From: Achromobacter spanius
GTDB taxonomy: Bacteria > Pseudomonadota > Gammaproteobacteria > Burkholderiales > Burkholderiaceae_B
Reading direction: 5' to 3'
Assembly (NCBI RefSeq): GCF_003994415.1
Contig: NZ_CP034689.1
Span: forward strand, 5,022,001 to 5,086,000
DNA length: 64,000 nt
The position numbers and the translations under genes are program-made. This document shows, piece by piece, positions 37,076-47,255 of the stretch (the first letter of the stretch is position 1; the number at the start of each line of letters is the position of its first letter). The notes under the pieces were generated by a model. It was not told where the DNA came from and did not search any database. It saw only the letters and a program-made list of their open reading frames with translations.

Positions 37076-40000
37076 TCAGTCTTGACCGCTAAGCGATGCG
37101 TGCAGGTCCTGCAAGGGATACACCTGCAGGCCCAGGCCCTGGCGCAGATACTGCATGCCTTCAACCGCGGCGCGGGCGCCAGCGATGGTGGTGAAGAACG
37201 TGACGCGGGCGGCCAGCGACTGCGTACGGATCGTGCGCGAATCAACGATGGCGTTGCGGCGCTCTTCGACGGTGTTGATGACCAGCGCGATTTCGCCGTT
37301 CTTCACCATGTCGACGATGTGCGGACGGCCTTCGGTGACCTTGTTGACCACTTGCACCGGAATGCCCGCGGTTTCAATTTCGGCCGCCGTGCCGCGCGTG
37401 GCCACCAGCTTGAAGCCCATGGCATGCAGGCCGCGCGCCACTTCCACGGCGCGGGGCTTGTCCTGGTTCTTCACGCTGATGAACACCGTGCCGGACTCCG
37501 GCAGGCGCACGCCAGCAGCCAGTTGCGACTTCACGAAGGCTTCGCCGAAGCTCATGCCCACGCCCATCACTTCACCGGTCGACTTCATTTCCGGACCCAG
37601 GATGGTGTCCACGCCCGGGAACTTCACGAACGGGAACACGGCTTCCTTGACCGAGAAGTAAGGCGGCACGATTTCCTTCGTGATGCCTTGCGCCGCCAGC
37701 GTCTGGCCGGCCATGGCGCGCGCGGCGATCTTGGCCAGTTGCAGGCCGGTGGCCTTGGACACGTAGGGCACCGTGCGCGAGGCACGCGGGTTCACTTCCA
37801 GCACGTAGACATCGCCGCCCTGAATGGCGAACTGCACGTTCATCAGGCCGCTGACGTTCAAGGCCTTGGCCATCATCGTGGTCTGGCGCTTGATCTCGGC
37901 GATGACTTCCGCCGACAGCGAGTAAGGCGGCAGGCTGCAAGCCGAGTCGCCCGAGTGCACGCCGGCCTGCTCGATGTGTTCCATGACGCCGCCGATGAAG
38001 ACGGTTTCGCCGTCGGCCAGGCAGTCCACGTCGACTTCGGTGGCGTTGTTCAGGAAGCGGTCCAGCAGCACGGGCGAGTCATTGCTGACCTTCACGGCCT
38101 CGCGCATGTAGCGCTCGAGGTCTTGTTGCTCGTGCACGATTTCCATGGCCCGGCCACCCAGCACGTAGCTGGGACGCACGACCAGCGGGTAGCCGATCTC
38201 GGTGGCGTGGGCCAGGGCCTCGCCTTCGGTGCGCGCGGTGCGGTTGGGCGGCTGACGCAGGCCCAGCTTGTTCAGCAGCTTCTGGAAACGTTCGCGGTCT
38301 TCGGCGACGTCGATGGATTCCGGGCTGGTGCCGATGATGGGCACGCCGTTGGCTTCCAGGGCGCGCGCCAGCTTCAACGGGGTCTGGCCGCCGTACTGGA
38401 CGATCATGCCGACCGGGTTTTCCTTGTGGACGATTTCCAGCACGTCTTCCAAGGTCAGCGGTTCGAAGTACAGGCGGTCGGACGTGTCGTAGTCGGTGGA
38501 CACGGTTTCCGGGTTGCAGTTGACCATGATGGTCTCGTACCCGTCGTCGCGCAGCGCCAGCGCGGCATGCACGCAGCAGTAATCGAACTCGATGCCCTGG
38601 CCGATACGGTTCGGGCCACCGCCCAGCACGATGATCTTCTTGCGATCGGTGGGGGCGGACTCGCACTCTTCCTCGTACGTGGAGTACATGTACGCGGTGC
38701 GGGTGGCGAATTCGGCGGCGCAGGTGTCGACGCGCTTGTAGACCGGGCGCACGTTCAACTGGTGACGCAGCTTGCGCACTTCGGATTCAGCGGAATCCAG
38801 CAGGAACGCCAGGCGGCGGTCGGAGAAACCGCGGCGCTTCAGTTCCCACAGCGTGGCGTAGTCCAGGTCGGCCAGCGTCTTTTGTTCCAGCGCCAGTTCG
38901 ATGTCGACGATTTCCTTGATCTGCGACAGGAACCACGGGTCGATGTGCGTGATGTTGTGCACTTCGTCCAGCGTGAAGCCTTGCGCAAAGGCGTCGCCCA
39001 CGTACCAGATGCGTTCCGGACCGGGCTCGCCCAGTTCGACTTGCAGCTTTTCGCGGTCGGTGGTTTTCTGGTTCAGGCCGTCGACGCCCACTTCCAGACC
39101 ACGCAGCGCCTTCTGGAACGATTCCTGGAAGGTGCGGCCGATGGCCATGACTTCACCCACGGACTTCATCTGGGTGGTCAGGCGCGCATCGGCGGTGGGG
39201 AATTTTTCGAAGGCAAAACGCGGCACCTTGGTGACGACGTAGTCGATCGACGGTTCGAACGAGGCGGGCGTGGCGCCGCCGGTGATTTCGTTCTTGAGCT
39301 CGTCCAGCGTATAGCCCACGGCCAGGCGCGCGGCGACCTTGGCGATGGGAAAACCGGTGGCCTTGGATGCCAGCGCCGACGAACGCGACACGCGCGGATT
39401 CATCTCGATGACGATCATGCGGCCGTTCTTCGGGTTGACGGCGAACTGCACGTTCGAGCCGCCCGTATCCACGCCGATCTCGCGCAATACCGCGATCGAT
39501 GCATTACGCATGATCTGGTATTCCTTGTCGGTCAGCGTCTGAGCAGGCGCCACGGTGATCGAGTCACCGGTGTGCACGCCCATCGGGTCCAGGTTTTCGA
39601 TCGAGCAGACGATGATGCAGTTGTCCGCCTTGTCGCGAACCACTTCCATCTCGAATTCCTTCCAGCCCAGCAAGGATTCTTCGATCAGCAGTTCGTTGGT
39701 CGGCGAGGCTTCCAGGCCACGGCGGCAGATGGTTTCGAATTCTTCGGCGTTGTAGGCAATACCGCCGCCCGAACCGCCCATGGTGAAGCTGGGGCGGATC
39801 ACGGCGGGGAAGCCCGACGTGCCCACTTCGGCGGCGATGCGGCGCTGCACTTCCCAGGCTTCGTCCATGCTGTGGGCCACGCCCGACTTGGCCGATTCCA
39901 GGCCGATGTCGGTCATGGCCTGCTTGAACTTCTGGCGGTCTTCGGCCTTTTCGATGGCGTGTTCGTTCGCGCCGATCAGCTCCACGTTGTGCTTTTTCAG

Positions 40001-40321
40001 CACGCCGTGGTGGGCCAGGTCCAGCGCGCAATTCAGCGCGGTCTGGCCGCCCATGGTGGGCAGCAGCGCATCGGGCTTTTCACGCTCGATGATTTTTTCA
40101 ACCGCTTGCCAGGTGATGGGCTCGATGTAGGTGACGTCGGCCGTTTCCGGGTCCGTCATGATCGTGGCGGGGTTGCTGTTCACCAGGATGGTGCGGTAAC
40201 CCTCGGCCTTGAGCGCCTTGCACGCCTGTGCGCCGGAATAGTCGAATTCGCAGGCCTGCCCGATGATGATGGGGCCGGCGCCGATGATGAGTATGCTTTT
40301 TAGGTCTGTACGCTTGGGCAT
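37076..40321 (-). CDS. carB: carbamoyl-phosphate synthase large subunit
   Basis: A 1081-residue enzyme of normal length that makes carbamoyl phosphate from bicarbonate, glutamine-derived ammonia and two ATP, feeding arginine and pyrimidine synthesis. It has two homologous ATP-grasp halves: S-I-L-I-I-G-A-G-P-I-I-I-G-Q at the start and I-I-V-L-G-G-G-P-N-R-I-G-Q-G-I-E at about residue 560; the C-terminal ~140 residues form the methylglyoxal-synthase-like allosteric domain. Ten bases separate it from carA. Confidence 0.98.
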   Translation of the reverse strand: MPKRTDLKSILIIGAGPIIIGQACEFDYSGAQACKALKAEGYRTILVNSNPATIMTDPETADVTYIEPITWQAVEKIIEREKPDALLPTMGGQTALNCALDLAHHGVLKKHNVELIGANEHAIEKAEDRQKFKQAMTDIGLESAKSGVAHSMDEAWEVQRRIAAEVGTSGFPAVIRPSFTMGGSGGGIAYNAEEFETICRRGLEASPTNELLIEESLLGWKEFEMEVVRDKADNCIIVCSIENLDPMGVHTGDSITVAPAQTLTDKEYQIMRNASIAVLREIGVDTGGSNVQFAVNPKNGRMIVIEMNPRVSRSSALASKATGFPIAKVAARLAVGYTLDELKNEITGGATPASFEPSIDYVVTKVPRFAFEKFPTADARLTTQMKSVGEVMAIGRTFQESFQKALRGLEVGVDGLNQKTTDREKLQVELGEPGPERIWYVGDAFAQGFTLDEVHNITHIDPWFLSQIKEIVDIELALEQKTLADLDYATLWELKRRGFSDRRLAFLLDSAESEVRKLRHQLNVRPVYKRVDTCAAEFATRTAYMYSTYEEECESAPTDRKKIIVLGGGPNRIGQGIEFDYCCVHAALALRDDGYETIMVNCNPETVSTDYDTSDRLYFEPLTLEDVLEIVHKENPVGMIVQYGGQTPLKLARALEANGVPIIGTSPESIDVAEDRERFQKLLNKLGLRQPPNRTARTEGEALAHATEIGYPLVVRPSYVLGGRAMEIVHEQQDLERYMREAVKVSNDSPVLLDRFLNNATEVDVDCLADGETVFIGGVMEHIEQAGVHSGDSACSLPPYSLSAEVIAEIKRQTTMMAKALNVSGLMNVQFAIQGGDVYVLEVNPRASRTVPYVSKATGLQLAKIAARAMAGQTLAAQGITKEIVPPYFSVKEAVFPFVKFPGVDTILGPEMKSTGEVMGVGMSFGEAFVKSQLAAGVRLPESGTVFISVKNQDKPRAVEVARGLHAMGFKLVATRGTAAEIETAGIPVQVVNKVTEGRPHIVDMVKNGEIALVINTVEERRNAIVDSRTIRTQSLAARVTFFTTIAGARAAVEGMQYLRQGLGLQVYPLQDLHASLSGQD

Positions 40322-40331
40322 GATGCAATCT

Positions 40332-41486
<1,155 letters not shown>

Positions 41487-41525
41487 AGTAAACCCCGGTT
41501 TTAGAATCGATAATCAAACCTTCGG

Positions 41526-41531
41526 ATTATA
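41526..41531 (-). promoter_or_regulatory. candidate -10 of carAB promoter
   Basis: TATAAT on the minus strand, 40 bases from the carA start; no good -35 hexamer at 16-18 bases. The 236-base gap to the divergent tal gene holds no other gene. Confidence 0.35.
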
Positions 41532-41722
41532 CCTTGACCGGGCAAATTCCCTGGCGAACCGCGCCAAATAAGGCCGGAATCGCCGATTGACCCTGGCGCG
41601 GCACGTTTACGGCGCATGTACGGCTTGTGTGCTGCCTCCCGCTTGTGGGCGACGGCGAGACACCGGCCGCAGTGATACGCTAGGGAACCTTCAACCCTTG
41701 CCGTCGTGAGCCGTTACTGTCC

Positions 41723-42676
41723 ATGTCCAGCCAACTTGACGCCCTGCGCAATCACACCACCGTTGTCGCCGACACCGGGGATTTCGAAGCGATGAAGGCG
41801 TTGCGTCCCACGGACGCCACCACTAATCCGTCCCTTATTCTAAAAGCCGTTCAGCAAGACGCCTACCGGCCCCTGCTGGAACAAACCGTGCGCGATCACC
41901 AAGGCGCCTCCGCCCCCGAGCTCGTCGACCGCCTGCTGGTCGCCTTTGGCCGCGCCATTCTGAACATCGTGCCGGGCCGCGTCTCCACCGAAGTGGATGC
42001 CCGCCTGTCGTTCGATACCCGCGCAACCATCGAACGCGCCCGCGGCCTGATCGCTCTGTATGAAGCCGCGGGCGTGCCGCGCGAACGCGTGCTGATCAAG
42101 ATCGCGTCCACCTGGGAAGGCATCCAGGCCGCCCGCGCGCTGCAAGCCGAAGGCGTGCACTGCAACCTGACGCTGCTGTTTTCGCTGCCCCAGGCCGTGG
42201 CCTGCGCCGACGCCCGCGTGCAATTGATTTCGCCCTTTGTGGGCCGCATCTACGATTGGCACAAGAAGAACGCCGGCACCGCGTGGGTGGAAGCCGACAA
42301 CAGCGGGTCACAAGATCCCGGCGTGCTCTCGGTGACGCGCATATACCGGTATTACAAGCAGCACGACATTTCTACCGAAATCATGGGCGCCAGCTTCCGC
42401 AACGTGGGTCAGATCCTGGCGTTGTCGGGATGCGATCTGCTGACCATCAGCCCCGACTTGCTCAAGCAGTTGGCGAACACACCAGGCGATGCACCGGCGC
42501 AACTGCGCGCCGACGACACGGGTCCGGCGATTGCCCGTATCGGCGCGGATGAAGTCAGCTTCCGCACCCTGCTCAACGACGACGCAATGGCCAGCGAAAA
42601 GCTGTCCGAAGGTATCCGCCTGTTCGTGGCCGACGCGGTCAAGCTGGATGCGCTGATCGACGCACAGCGCCGCTGA
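41723..42676 (+). CDS. tal: transaldolase
   Basis: A 317-residue pentose phosphate pathway enzyme transferring dihydroxyacetone between sugar phosphates. T-D-A-T-T-N-P-S-L near residue 33 and the Schiff-base lysine motif L-I-K-I-A-S-T-W-E-G near residue 130 are diagnostic of the TalB type. Divergent from carA; followed by a strong terminator. Confidence 0.97.
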   Translation: MSSQLDALRNHTTVVADTGDFEAMKALRPTDATTNPSLILKAVQQDAYRPLLEQTVRDHQGASAPELVDRLLVAFGRAILNIVPGRVSTEVDARLSFDTRATIERARGLIALYEAAGVPRERVLIKIASTWEGIQAARALQAEGVHCNLTLLFSLPQAVACADARVQLISPFVGRIYDWHKKNAGTAWVEADNSGSQDPGVLSVTRIYRYYKQHDISTEIMGASFRNVGQILALSGCDLLTISPDLLKQLANTPGDAPAQLRADDTGPAIARIGADEVSFRTLLNDDAMASEKLSEGIRLFVADAVKLDALIDAQRR

Positions 42677-42696
42677 TCCGGCCCGCGAGCAGAAAA

Positions 42697-42729
42697 AAGT
42701 GGCGTGCTCGGTTTTTGGGCACGCCACTT
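42697..42729 (+). terminator. tal terminator
   Basis: AAGTGGCGTGC (42697-42707) pairs perfectly with GCACGCCACTT (42719-42729). A run of A precedes the stem, so it also works toward the minus strand for the convergent gene at 42789. Confidence 0.85.
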
Positions 42730-42788
42730 GCTGACTAGCCTGGTGGCCTGGGTGATGCTGGACGTACGGGCTGACCTGCGTCGTGACC

Positions 42789-43316
42789 TTAACGCTGATC
42801 GTGCGAATGCACCTGCAACGCTTCCAGAAACCGCGACACCATGTTGTAGGCCGCAACCGTTGCAGTCAGTTCGACGATGAGCTTTTCGGAACCCATGGCA
42901 GCGCGAGCCGCCTGAAACACCGGGTCCGGCACCTGGACGTTGCGGGTCATGGCATCGGTGTAGGCCAGCACGGCTTTTTCGCGCGCGTCGAACAGCATTG
43001 AATTTTCCCAATCGCCCAGGGCATCCAACTGGGCTTGCGACAGACCTTCCTTCAGGGCGATCGGCGCATGCTGATCGGCCTCGTAGGGCGCGCCGTTTAG
43101 CGCGGCGACGCGCATGATGACCAGTTCGCGCACATCACCCGGCAAGGTGCTTAGTTGCCGGATGGATGTCAGGTAGTTCAACCAGCCCGCGGCCACTGCG
43201 GGGCTGTGCAGCAGCATTTGGTACAGATGAAGCACGCTGCCCCGTTCAGCAACGATGCGGTCCACCAGGGGACGGGCTTCGGAATGAGACAGATCGGCGT
43301 AGGGAAGACGGGCCAT
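42789..43316 (-). CDS. carboxymuconolactone decarboxylase/AhpD-like family protein
   Basis: A 175-residue all-helical protein. The conserved core R-E-L-V-I-M-R-V-A-A-L-N-G-A-P-Y-E-A-D-Q-H is that of the CMD family, but the CxxC peroxidase cysteines of AhpD are absent (Y-E-A-D in their place), so peroxidase activity is unlikely. Start at 43316 (M-A-R-L-P-Y) preferred to 43430. It diverges from the phytochrome operon with a 100-base gap; no functional link is demonstrable. Confidence 0.85.
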   Translation of the reverse strand: MARLPYADLSHSEARPLVDRIVAERGSVLHLYQMLLHSPAVAAGWLNYLTSIRQLSTLPGDVRELVIMRVAALNGAPYEADQHAPIALKEGLSQAQLDALGDWENSMLFDAREKAVLAYTDAMTRNVQVPDPVFQAARAAMGSEKLIVELTATVAAYNMVSRFLEALQVHSHDQR

Positions 43317-43416
43317 GGACGCTCCAGAGAGTTGATGGGGGCTGCAAACGCATACATTCACACAATATATTTGACATAATGACAGCTCATTGCGCGTCCC
43401 AGGTACCCCACCCACA

Positions 43417-45609
43417 ATGAATGCGCCCACCCCGTCTCATTTGCCCGTCACGCTCGCCAACTGCGACAGCGAACCGATACACATACCGGGCGCCATCCAG
43501 CCGCTGGGGGCCTTGCTTGCGTTCGACGCGGACGGCATGCTGCAATTCGCCAGCGAAAACGCTCCCGCCCTGCTGGGTGTGCCGCTGACGCTGGGACAAT
43601 GCTGCCCCCCAGGCACGCTGCCGTCAGACCTGGCGGACTATCTGGCGGAGTGGCTGGGCAACCCCGACCCTGTTTTCGACCCCTTCGCATTGACGCTGAA
43701 CAACGCTACGTTCGACGTGATCGGCCACTGCAACAGCGACGGTCTGACAATCATCGAACTGGAACAGCGCGTGCAGGCTGCCGCCGACGTTGCCGACCCG
43801 GCGCGCATCTACCGCAGCATCGAACGCGTGCGCCGCGAACGCGATATCGACGGCCTGCTTAAAAGCGCCGTGCGCGAGGTGCGCCGCGCCACCGGGTTCG
43901 ACCGGGTCATGGCCTACCGCTTCCATCCCGACGACAGCGGGGAAATCGTCACCGAAGAACGCCACGAATCCCTGGAAGACTGGATAGGCCGCCGCTACCC
44001 CGCGGGCGACATCCCCGCGCAGGCACGCCGCCTGTACACCGTCAACACGTTGCGCCAGATTGCCGACGCGCGCTACACGCCAGTGCGCGTACGTGGCGCG
44101 CCTTCGGCCACCACGAAGCCGCTGGACATGAGCTTTTCGGTGTTGCGCAGCGTGTCGCCGATTCATCTGGAATACATGGCCAACATGGGCGTGCAGGCGT
44201 CGATGAGCCTGTCGATCGTGATCGGCGATCGGCTCTGGGGCATGATCGCCTGCCATCACCATGGGCCGCGCCCCATTCCCTACCCCGCGCGTCTGGCCTG
44301 CGAAGCGCTGGCGCAGGTGCTCTCCGCCGCGTTGGCCAATATCGAGGGGGCCGAGCGCGCCGCCCAGGCTCGCCGCAATGCCGCCTTGGTCAGCGAACTG
44401 ACCGAACGCGCATCCGCCTCGGAAAACCTGCATCTGGCCTTGTCCAGCGGGCCGGATACGCCCGCGTCGCTGATTCCGAACGACGCCGCGCTGTGCCTAT
44501 GGGGCAACAGCGTCACCGTGTTTGGCGGCATCGCGCCGCGCGGCGAACTGGCGGGCATTCTGTGCGCGTTGGACCAAAGCGGCCAGCGCCTGGTGCATAC
44601 CGACAACATCGCCCGCGACTACCCCGACCTGCAGACCGACCTGGTTCCCTACGCCGGCCTGCTGGCTTGCAAGTTCGACCCGATGAACAATGGCTGGCTG
44701 ATATGGCTGCGCAAAGAGCAGATCGAAACGCTGGTTTGGGGCGGCAAGCCCGAGAAACAATACGCCGTAGGCAACCAGGGGCCGCGCCTGACGCCACGCG
44801 GCTCATTCGAGGCCTGGCGCGAAGTGGTGCGCAATACCTGCACTTCGTGGCTGCCAGCTGAACTGGAAGCCGCCGACAATCTGCGCGACGAACTTTCCCA
44901 CATCGCCACCAGCCGCACCGCCGACGTGGACCGCGCGCGCACCGCGCTGCTGGCCATGCTGGGCCACGATCTGCGCGACCCGCTGCAATCGATTTCCATG
45001 GCGGCCACGCTGCTGTCCAAAACGGATACCGGTGCACGCATGGGCGAGCGTATCCGCTATTCCAGCGGCCGCATGCAACGCCTGATTTCGCAGGTGCTGG
45101 ACTTGTCACGCCTGCAGGGCGGCATGGGACTGGGCATTGAAAAGCGCCCATGCTCGCTGAGCGATCTGATCAACGGGCTGATCGAAGAAAAGCGGCAGGC
45201 CTACCCCGGGCTGCGCATCGAGCCCGACGTGGCGCCCGACCTGACCCTGATGGCCGATACCGACCGCATCGCCCAGGTGCTGACGAATCTGATGAGCAAC
45301 GCGCGCCAGCACGGCGCCCCGCGCCAGCCCATCCTGGTGCAGGCGCACGAGCGCGGCGACGACATTGAGCTGCGCGTCATCAACCATGGCGCGCCCATTG
45401 CACCAGAGGTGTTGGCGCACCTTTTTTCGCCTTTCAAACCCGAATCGCTGGGCCAGTCGCGCAACCGCAACGGCCTGGGGCTGGGCCTGTATATCGCCGA
45501 ACAGGTCGTGCGTGGCCATGACGGCGAGATCTCGGTGGCATGCCGGGACGGCCTGGTCATTTTTACGGTGAGGCTGCCGCGCGACTGTCGCGACGCACCC
45601 ACCCTTTGA
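43417..45609 (+). CDS. bphP: bacteriophytochrome sensor histidine kinase
   Basis: A 730-residue red/far-red photoreceptor. Cys16 in N-C-D-S-E-P-I-H-I-P-G is the biliverdin attachment site typical of bacteriophytochromes. PAS (about 17-125) and GAF (about 140-315) follow, the latter with P-A-G-D-I-P-A-Q-A-R (usual form P-A-S-D-I-P; Asp retained) and A-C-H-H-H-G. The PHY domain (about 325-505) has the tongue motif P-R-G-S-F. The kinase has His517 (L-G-H-D-L-R-D-P), N-box L-M-S-N-A-R-Q-H-G and G-box G-L-G-L-G-L-Y. Soluble. Start at 43417 by homology. First gene of the operon; the RR follows after 16 bases. Confidence 0.96.
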   Translation: MNAPTPSHLPVTLANCDSEPIHIPGAIQPLGALLAFDADGMLQFASENAPALLGVPLTLGQCCPPGTLPSDLADYLAEWLGNPDPVFDPFALTLNNATFDVIGHCNSDGLTIIELEQRVQAAADVADPARIYRSIERVRRERDIDGLLKSAVREVRRATGFDRVMAYRFHPDDSGEIVTEERHESLEDWIGRRYPAGDIPAQARRLYTVNTLRQIADARYTPVRVRGAPSATTKPLDMSFSVLRSVSPIHLEYMANMGVQASMSLSIVIGDRLWGMIACHHHGPRPIPYPARLACEALAQVLSAALANIEGAERAAQARRNAALVSELTERASASENLHLALSSGPDTPASLIPNDAALCLWGNSVTVFGGIAPRGELAGILCALDQSGQRLVHTDNIARDYPDLQTDLVPYAGLLACKFDPMNNGWLIWLRKEQIETLVWGGKPEKQYAVGNQGPRLTPRGSFEAWREVVRNTCTSWLPAELEAADNLRDELSHIATSRTADVDRARTALLAMLGHDLRDPLQSISMAATLLSKTDTGARMGERIRYSSGRMQRLISQVLDLSRLQGGMGLGIEKRPCSLSDLINGLIEEKRQAYPGLRIEPDVAPDLTLMADTDRIAQVLTNLMSNARQHGAPRQPILVQAHERGDDIELRVINHGAPIAPEVLAHLFSPFKPESLGQSRNRNGLGLGLYIAEQVVRGHDGEISVACRDGLVIFTVRLPRDCRDAPTL

Positions 45610-45625
45610 ACCCTGGAGACATCTT

Positions 45626-45988
45626 TTGAACGAAGTGCGCGCAGTTCGCGTCCTGCTGGTTGACGACAATGAAATGGGCTCGGAGCTGCTTGCCGAATTC
45701 CTGGCGCTTTCTGGGGTGCAAGCGCGCTGCGCCGCCTCGGGCGAAGCCGCGCTTGAGATGATGGACAGCTTCCACCCCGAAGCCGTGCTGGTGGACATTT
45801 TGCTGCCCGACATGGACGGCTATGAGCTGGCGTCGCGCTTGCGCGCCCGCGGCGCACCGCCGCGCATCTACGCCCTGAGCGGCTTGGCGCGCCACGAACG
45901 CCGTGATGCGGACGGCATGTTCGACGGCTGGATTGAAAAGCCCGCCGACCCCGACGCACTGCTGGCCATTTTGTGCCCGTCACACTAG
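45626..45988 (+). CDS. single-domain response regulator of the phytochrome operon
   Basis: A 120-residue CheY-like receiver with nothing C-terminal. Acidic pair D13-D14, phosphoacceptor D57 (V-L-V-D-I-L-L-P-D-M-D-G), S85 and K105 (E-K-P) are all present. TTG start at 45626, with GGAG seven bases upstream. With no output domain it must act by protein contact or as an intermediate in a phosphorelay; likely partner upstream is the BphP kinase, and likely downstream is the H-box protein at 45997. Confidence 0.93.
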   Translation: MNEVRAVRVLLVDDNEMGSELLAEFLALSGVQARCAASGEAALEMMDSFHPEAVLVDILLPDMDGYELASRLRARGAPPRIYALSGLARHERRDADGMFDGWIEKPADPDALLAILCPSH

Positions 45989-45996
45989 GGCCGCCC

Positions 45997-46641
45997 ATGT
46001 CGATCTCTCCGTCCCTGGCCGCGCAAGGCGTGCGGTTCAAAGTGCTGGCGCAGGTGTTTCCGGTACTGCGCCACGAAGTCGTGGGCCCACTGTCCAACGC
46101 CACGCTGGCCACCGCGATGCTGCGCCAGACACCGGACGGCGCCGATGCCGACGCCTTGCAGCAGCGCTGCCATCGCCTGGCGGGCGACCTGACCGGCATG
46201 CTGGAAGACAGCGTCACCATCGTGCGCGAACTGGACCAATGGCTGCTGGACAGCAACGCCACCCTGTCCGCCGAAGCCTTGCTGCGCGAATGCCGCAAGC
46301 TGATGTTCTCGCATCTGCTGCTGTCGCGGCACAGCGTCATCTGGCCGGAAGACGTGGCCGACATCCAGGTGCCGCAGTTCACCTCGCGGTATCTGCTGCT
46401 GGCCTGGTTGCTGAGCCTGTTGTCCGTCTTGCCGGCGGACGCCACGCTGACGCTGGACTGTTCGCAGCCCGATGCCTGGCACGCCCATTTTCCGGAAGAC
46501 CTGGCGTCGGCCGCGCCGACCGCGTCGCCCGCCTTCGCGCCCGAGGAAGTGGAACTGCTTGCAACGGTATCCGGCTGGCGGCTGGAGCGCCAGGCGCAGT
46601 GCTGGTCACTGCGCCTGCCCGCCGCCGCCCCAGTGCAATAG
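45997..46641 (+). CDS. H-box (DHp-like) protein, candidate phosphotransferase
   Basis: A 214-residue protein I cannot assign to a named family. Residues about 15-90 look like a helical hairpin with an H-box: L-R-H-E-V-V-G-P-L-S-N-A (His26, then Pro31-Leu32), the pattern of histidine kinase dimerisation domains. The rest (about 110-210) has weak resemblance to a degenerate ATPase fold (L-L-A-W-L-L-S-L-L), but no N, G1 or G2 boxes are seen, so it should not bind ATP as a kinase would. It lies eight bases after the receiver and nine before heme oxygenase. A ChpT-like phosphotransferase role is the best hypothesis, unproven. Confidence 0.75.
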   Translation: MSISPSLAAQGVRFKVLAQVFPVLRHEVVGPLSNATLATAMLRQTPDGADADALQQRCHRLAGDLTGMLEDSVTIVRELDQWLLDSNATLSAEALLRECRKLMFSHLLLSRHSVIWPEDVADIQVPQFTSRYLLLAWLLSLLSVLPADATLTLDCSQPDAWHAHFPEDLASAAPTASPAFAPEEVELLATVSGWRLERQAQCWSLRLPAAAPVQ

Positions 46642-46650
46642 GCAGCCGCC

Positions 46651-47226
46651 ATGATTTCGCCCGTTCACCTACGGCTTCGAGACGGCACACGCGACAGGCA
46701 CGAAGCGCTGGACCAGGGCTTGGCCTTGACTGGCGGCGACATCGACCACACCGCTTATCTGAACTATCTGCGCGCGTTGCTGGGCTGGCTGGAACCTTTG
46801 GAACGCCAACTGTGGCAACTGGACTGGCCCGATAGCCTGCAAGCGGCGGCGCGCGCCGGAAAAAGTGATTGGATACGCGCCGACCTGGCGGCTGCCGGCG
46901 ACGCAACGCCCGTACCGCACTGCGCCGATGCACCGCGTATCGAAGCCGCCGATGCCTATGCCTTGGGCGTGGCCTATGTGGTGGAAGGGTCGCAATTGGG
47001 CGGACGCTTTCTGGCCAAGCACCTGGCCGAGGTCGCGCCCGAGCTACCGCTGCGCTATCTGCGCGGCTATGGCGAACAACTGGGACCGATGTGGAAGACG
47101 TTTCTGCAGTTTCTGGATAGCGAGGCTGGCGCCCAAGGGCGCGAGGACCACGCGTTGCAAGGCGCGTGCGACGCCTTCGACAGCCTGACGGCGTGGCTGC
47201 GCAGCCGGCACGCGCTGCGAACCTGA
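46651..47226 (+). CDS. bphO: biliverdin-producing heme oxygenase (BphO)
   Basis: A 191-residue all-helical heme oxygenase-like protein. Proximal His is in R-D-R-H-E-A-L-D (residue 17), and the distal helix reads V-A-Y-V-V-E-G-S-Q-L-G-G. It opens heme to biliverdin, the chromophore bound by Cys16 of the phytochrome three genes upstream. Last gene of the operon; convergent with the ABC permease at 47256. Confidence 0.92.
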   Translation: MISPVHLRLRDGTRDRHEALDQGLALTGGDIDHTAYLNYLRALLGWLEPLERQLWQLDWPDSLQAAARAGKSDWIRADLAAAGDATPVPHCADAPRIEAADAYALGVAYVVEGSQLGGRFLAKHLAEVAPELPLRYLRGYGEQLGPMWKTFLQFLDSEAGAQGREDHALQGACDAFDSLTAWLRSRHALRT

Positions 47227-47255
47227 AAGGCTCGCGGCGCGGCCGCGCTGGCGGG

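Noticed and set aside
37004..40303. 1099-codon ORF antisense to carB
   Set aside because: It mirrors carB codon structure in a high-GC genome; the product is low-complexity, rich in His, Gln, Val, Arg and Gly, with no family motif.
43371..43376. TTGACA as -35 of the phytochrome operon promoter
   Set aside because: No AT-rich -10 lies at 16-18 bases downstream, so the promoter cannot be placed with confidence.
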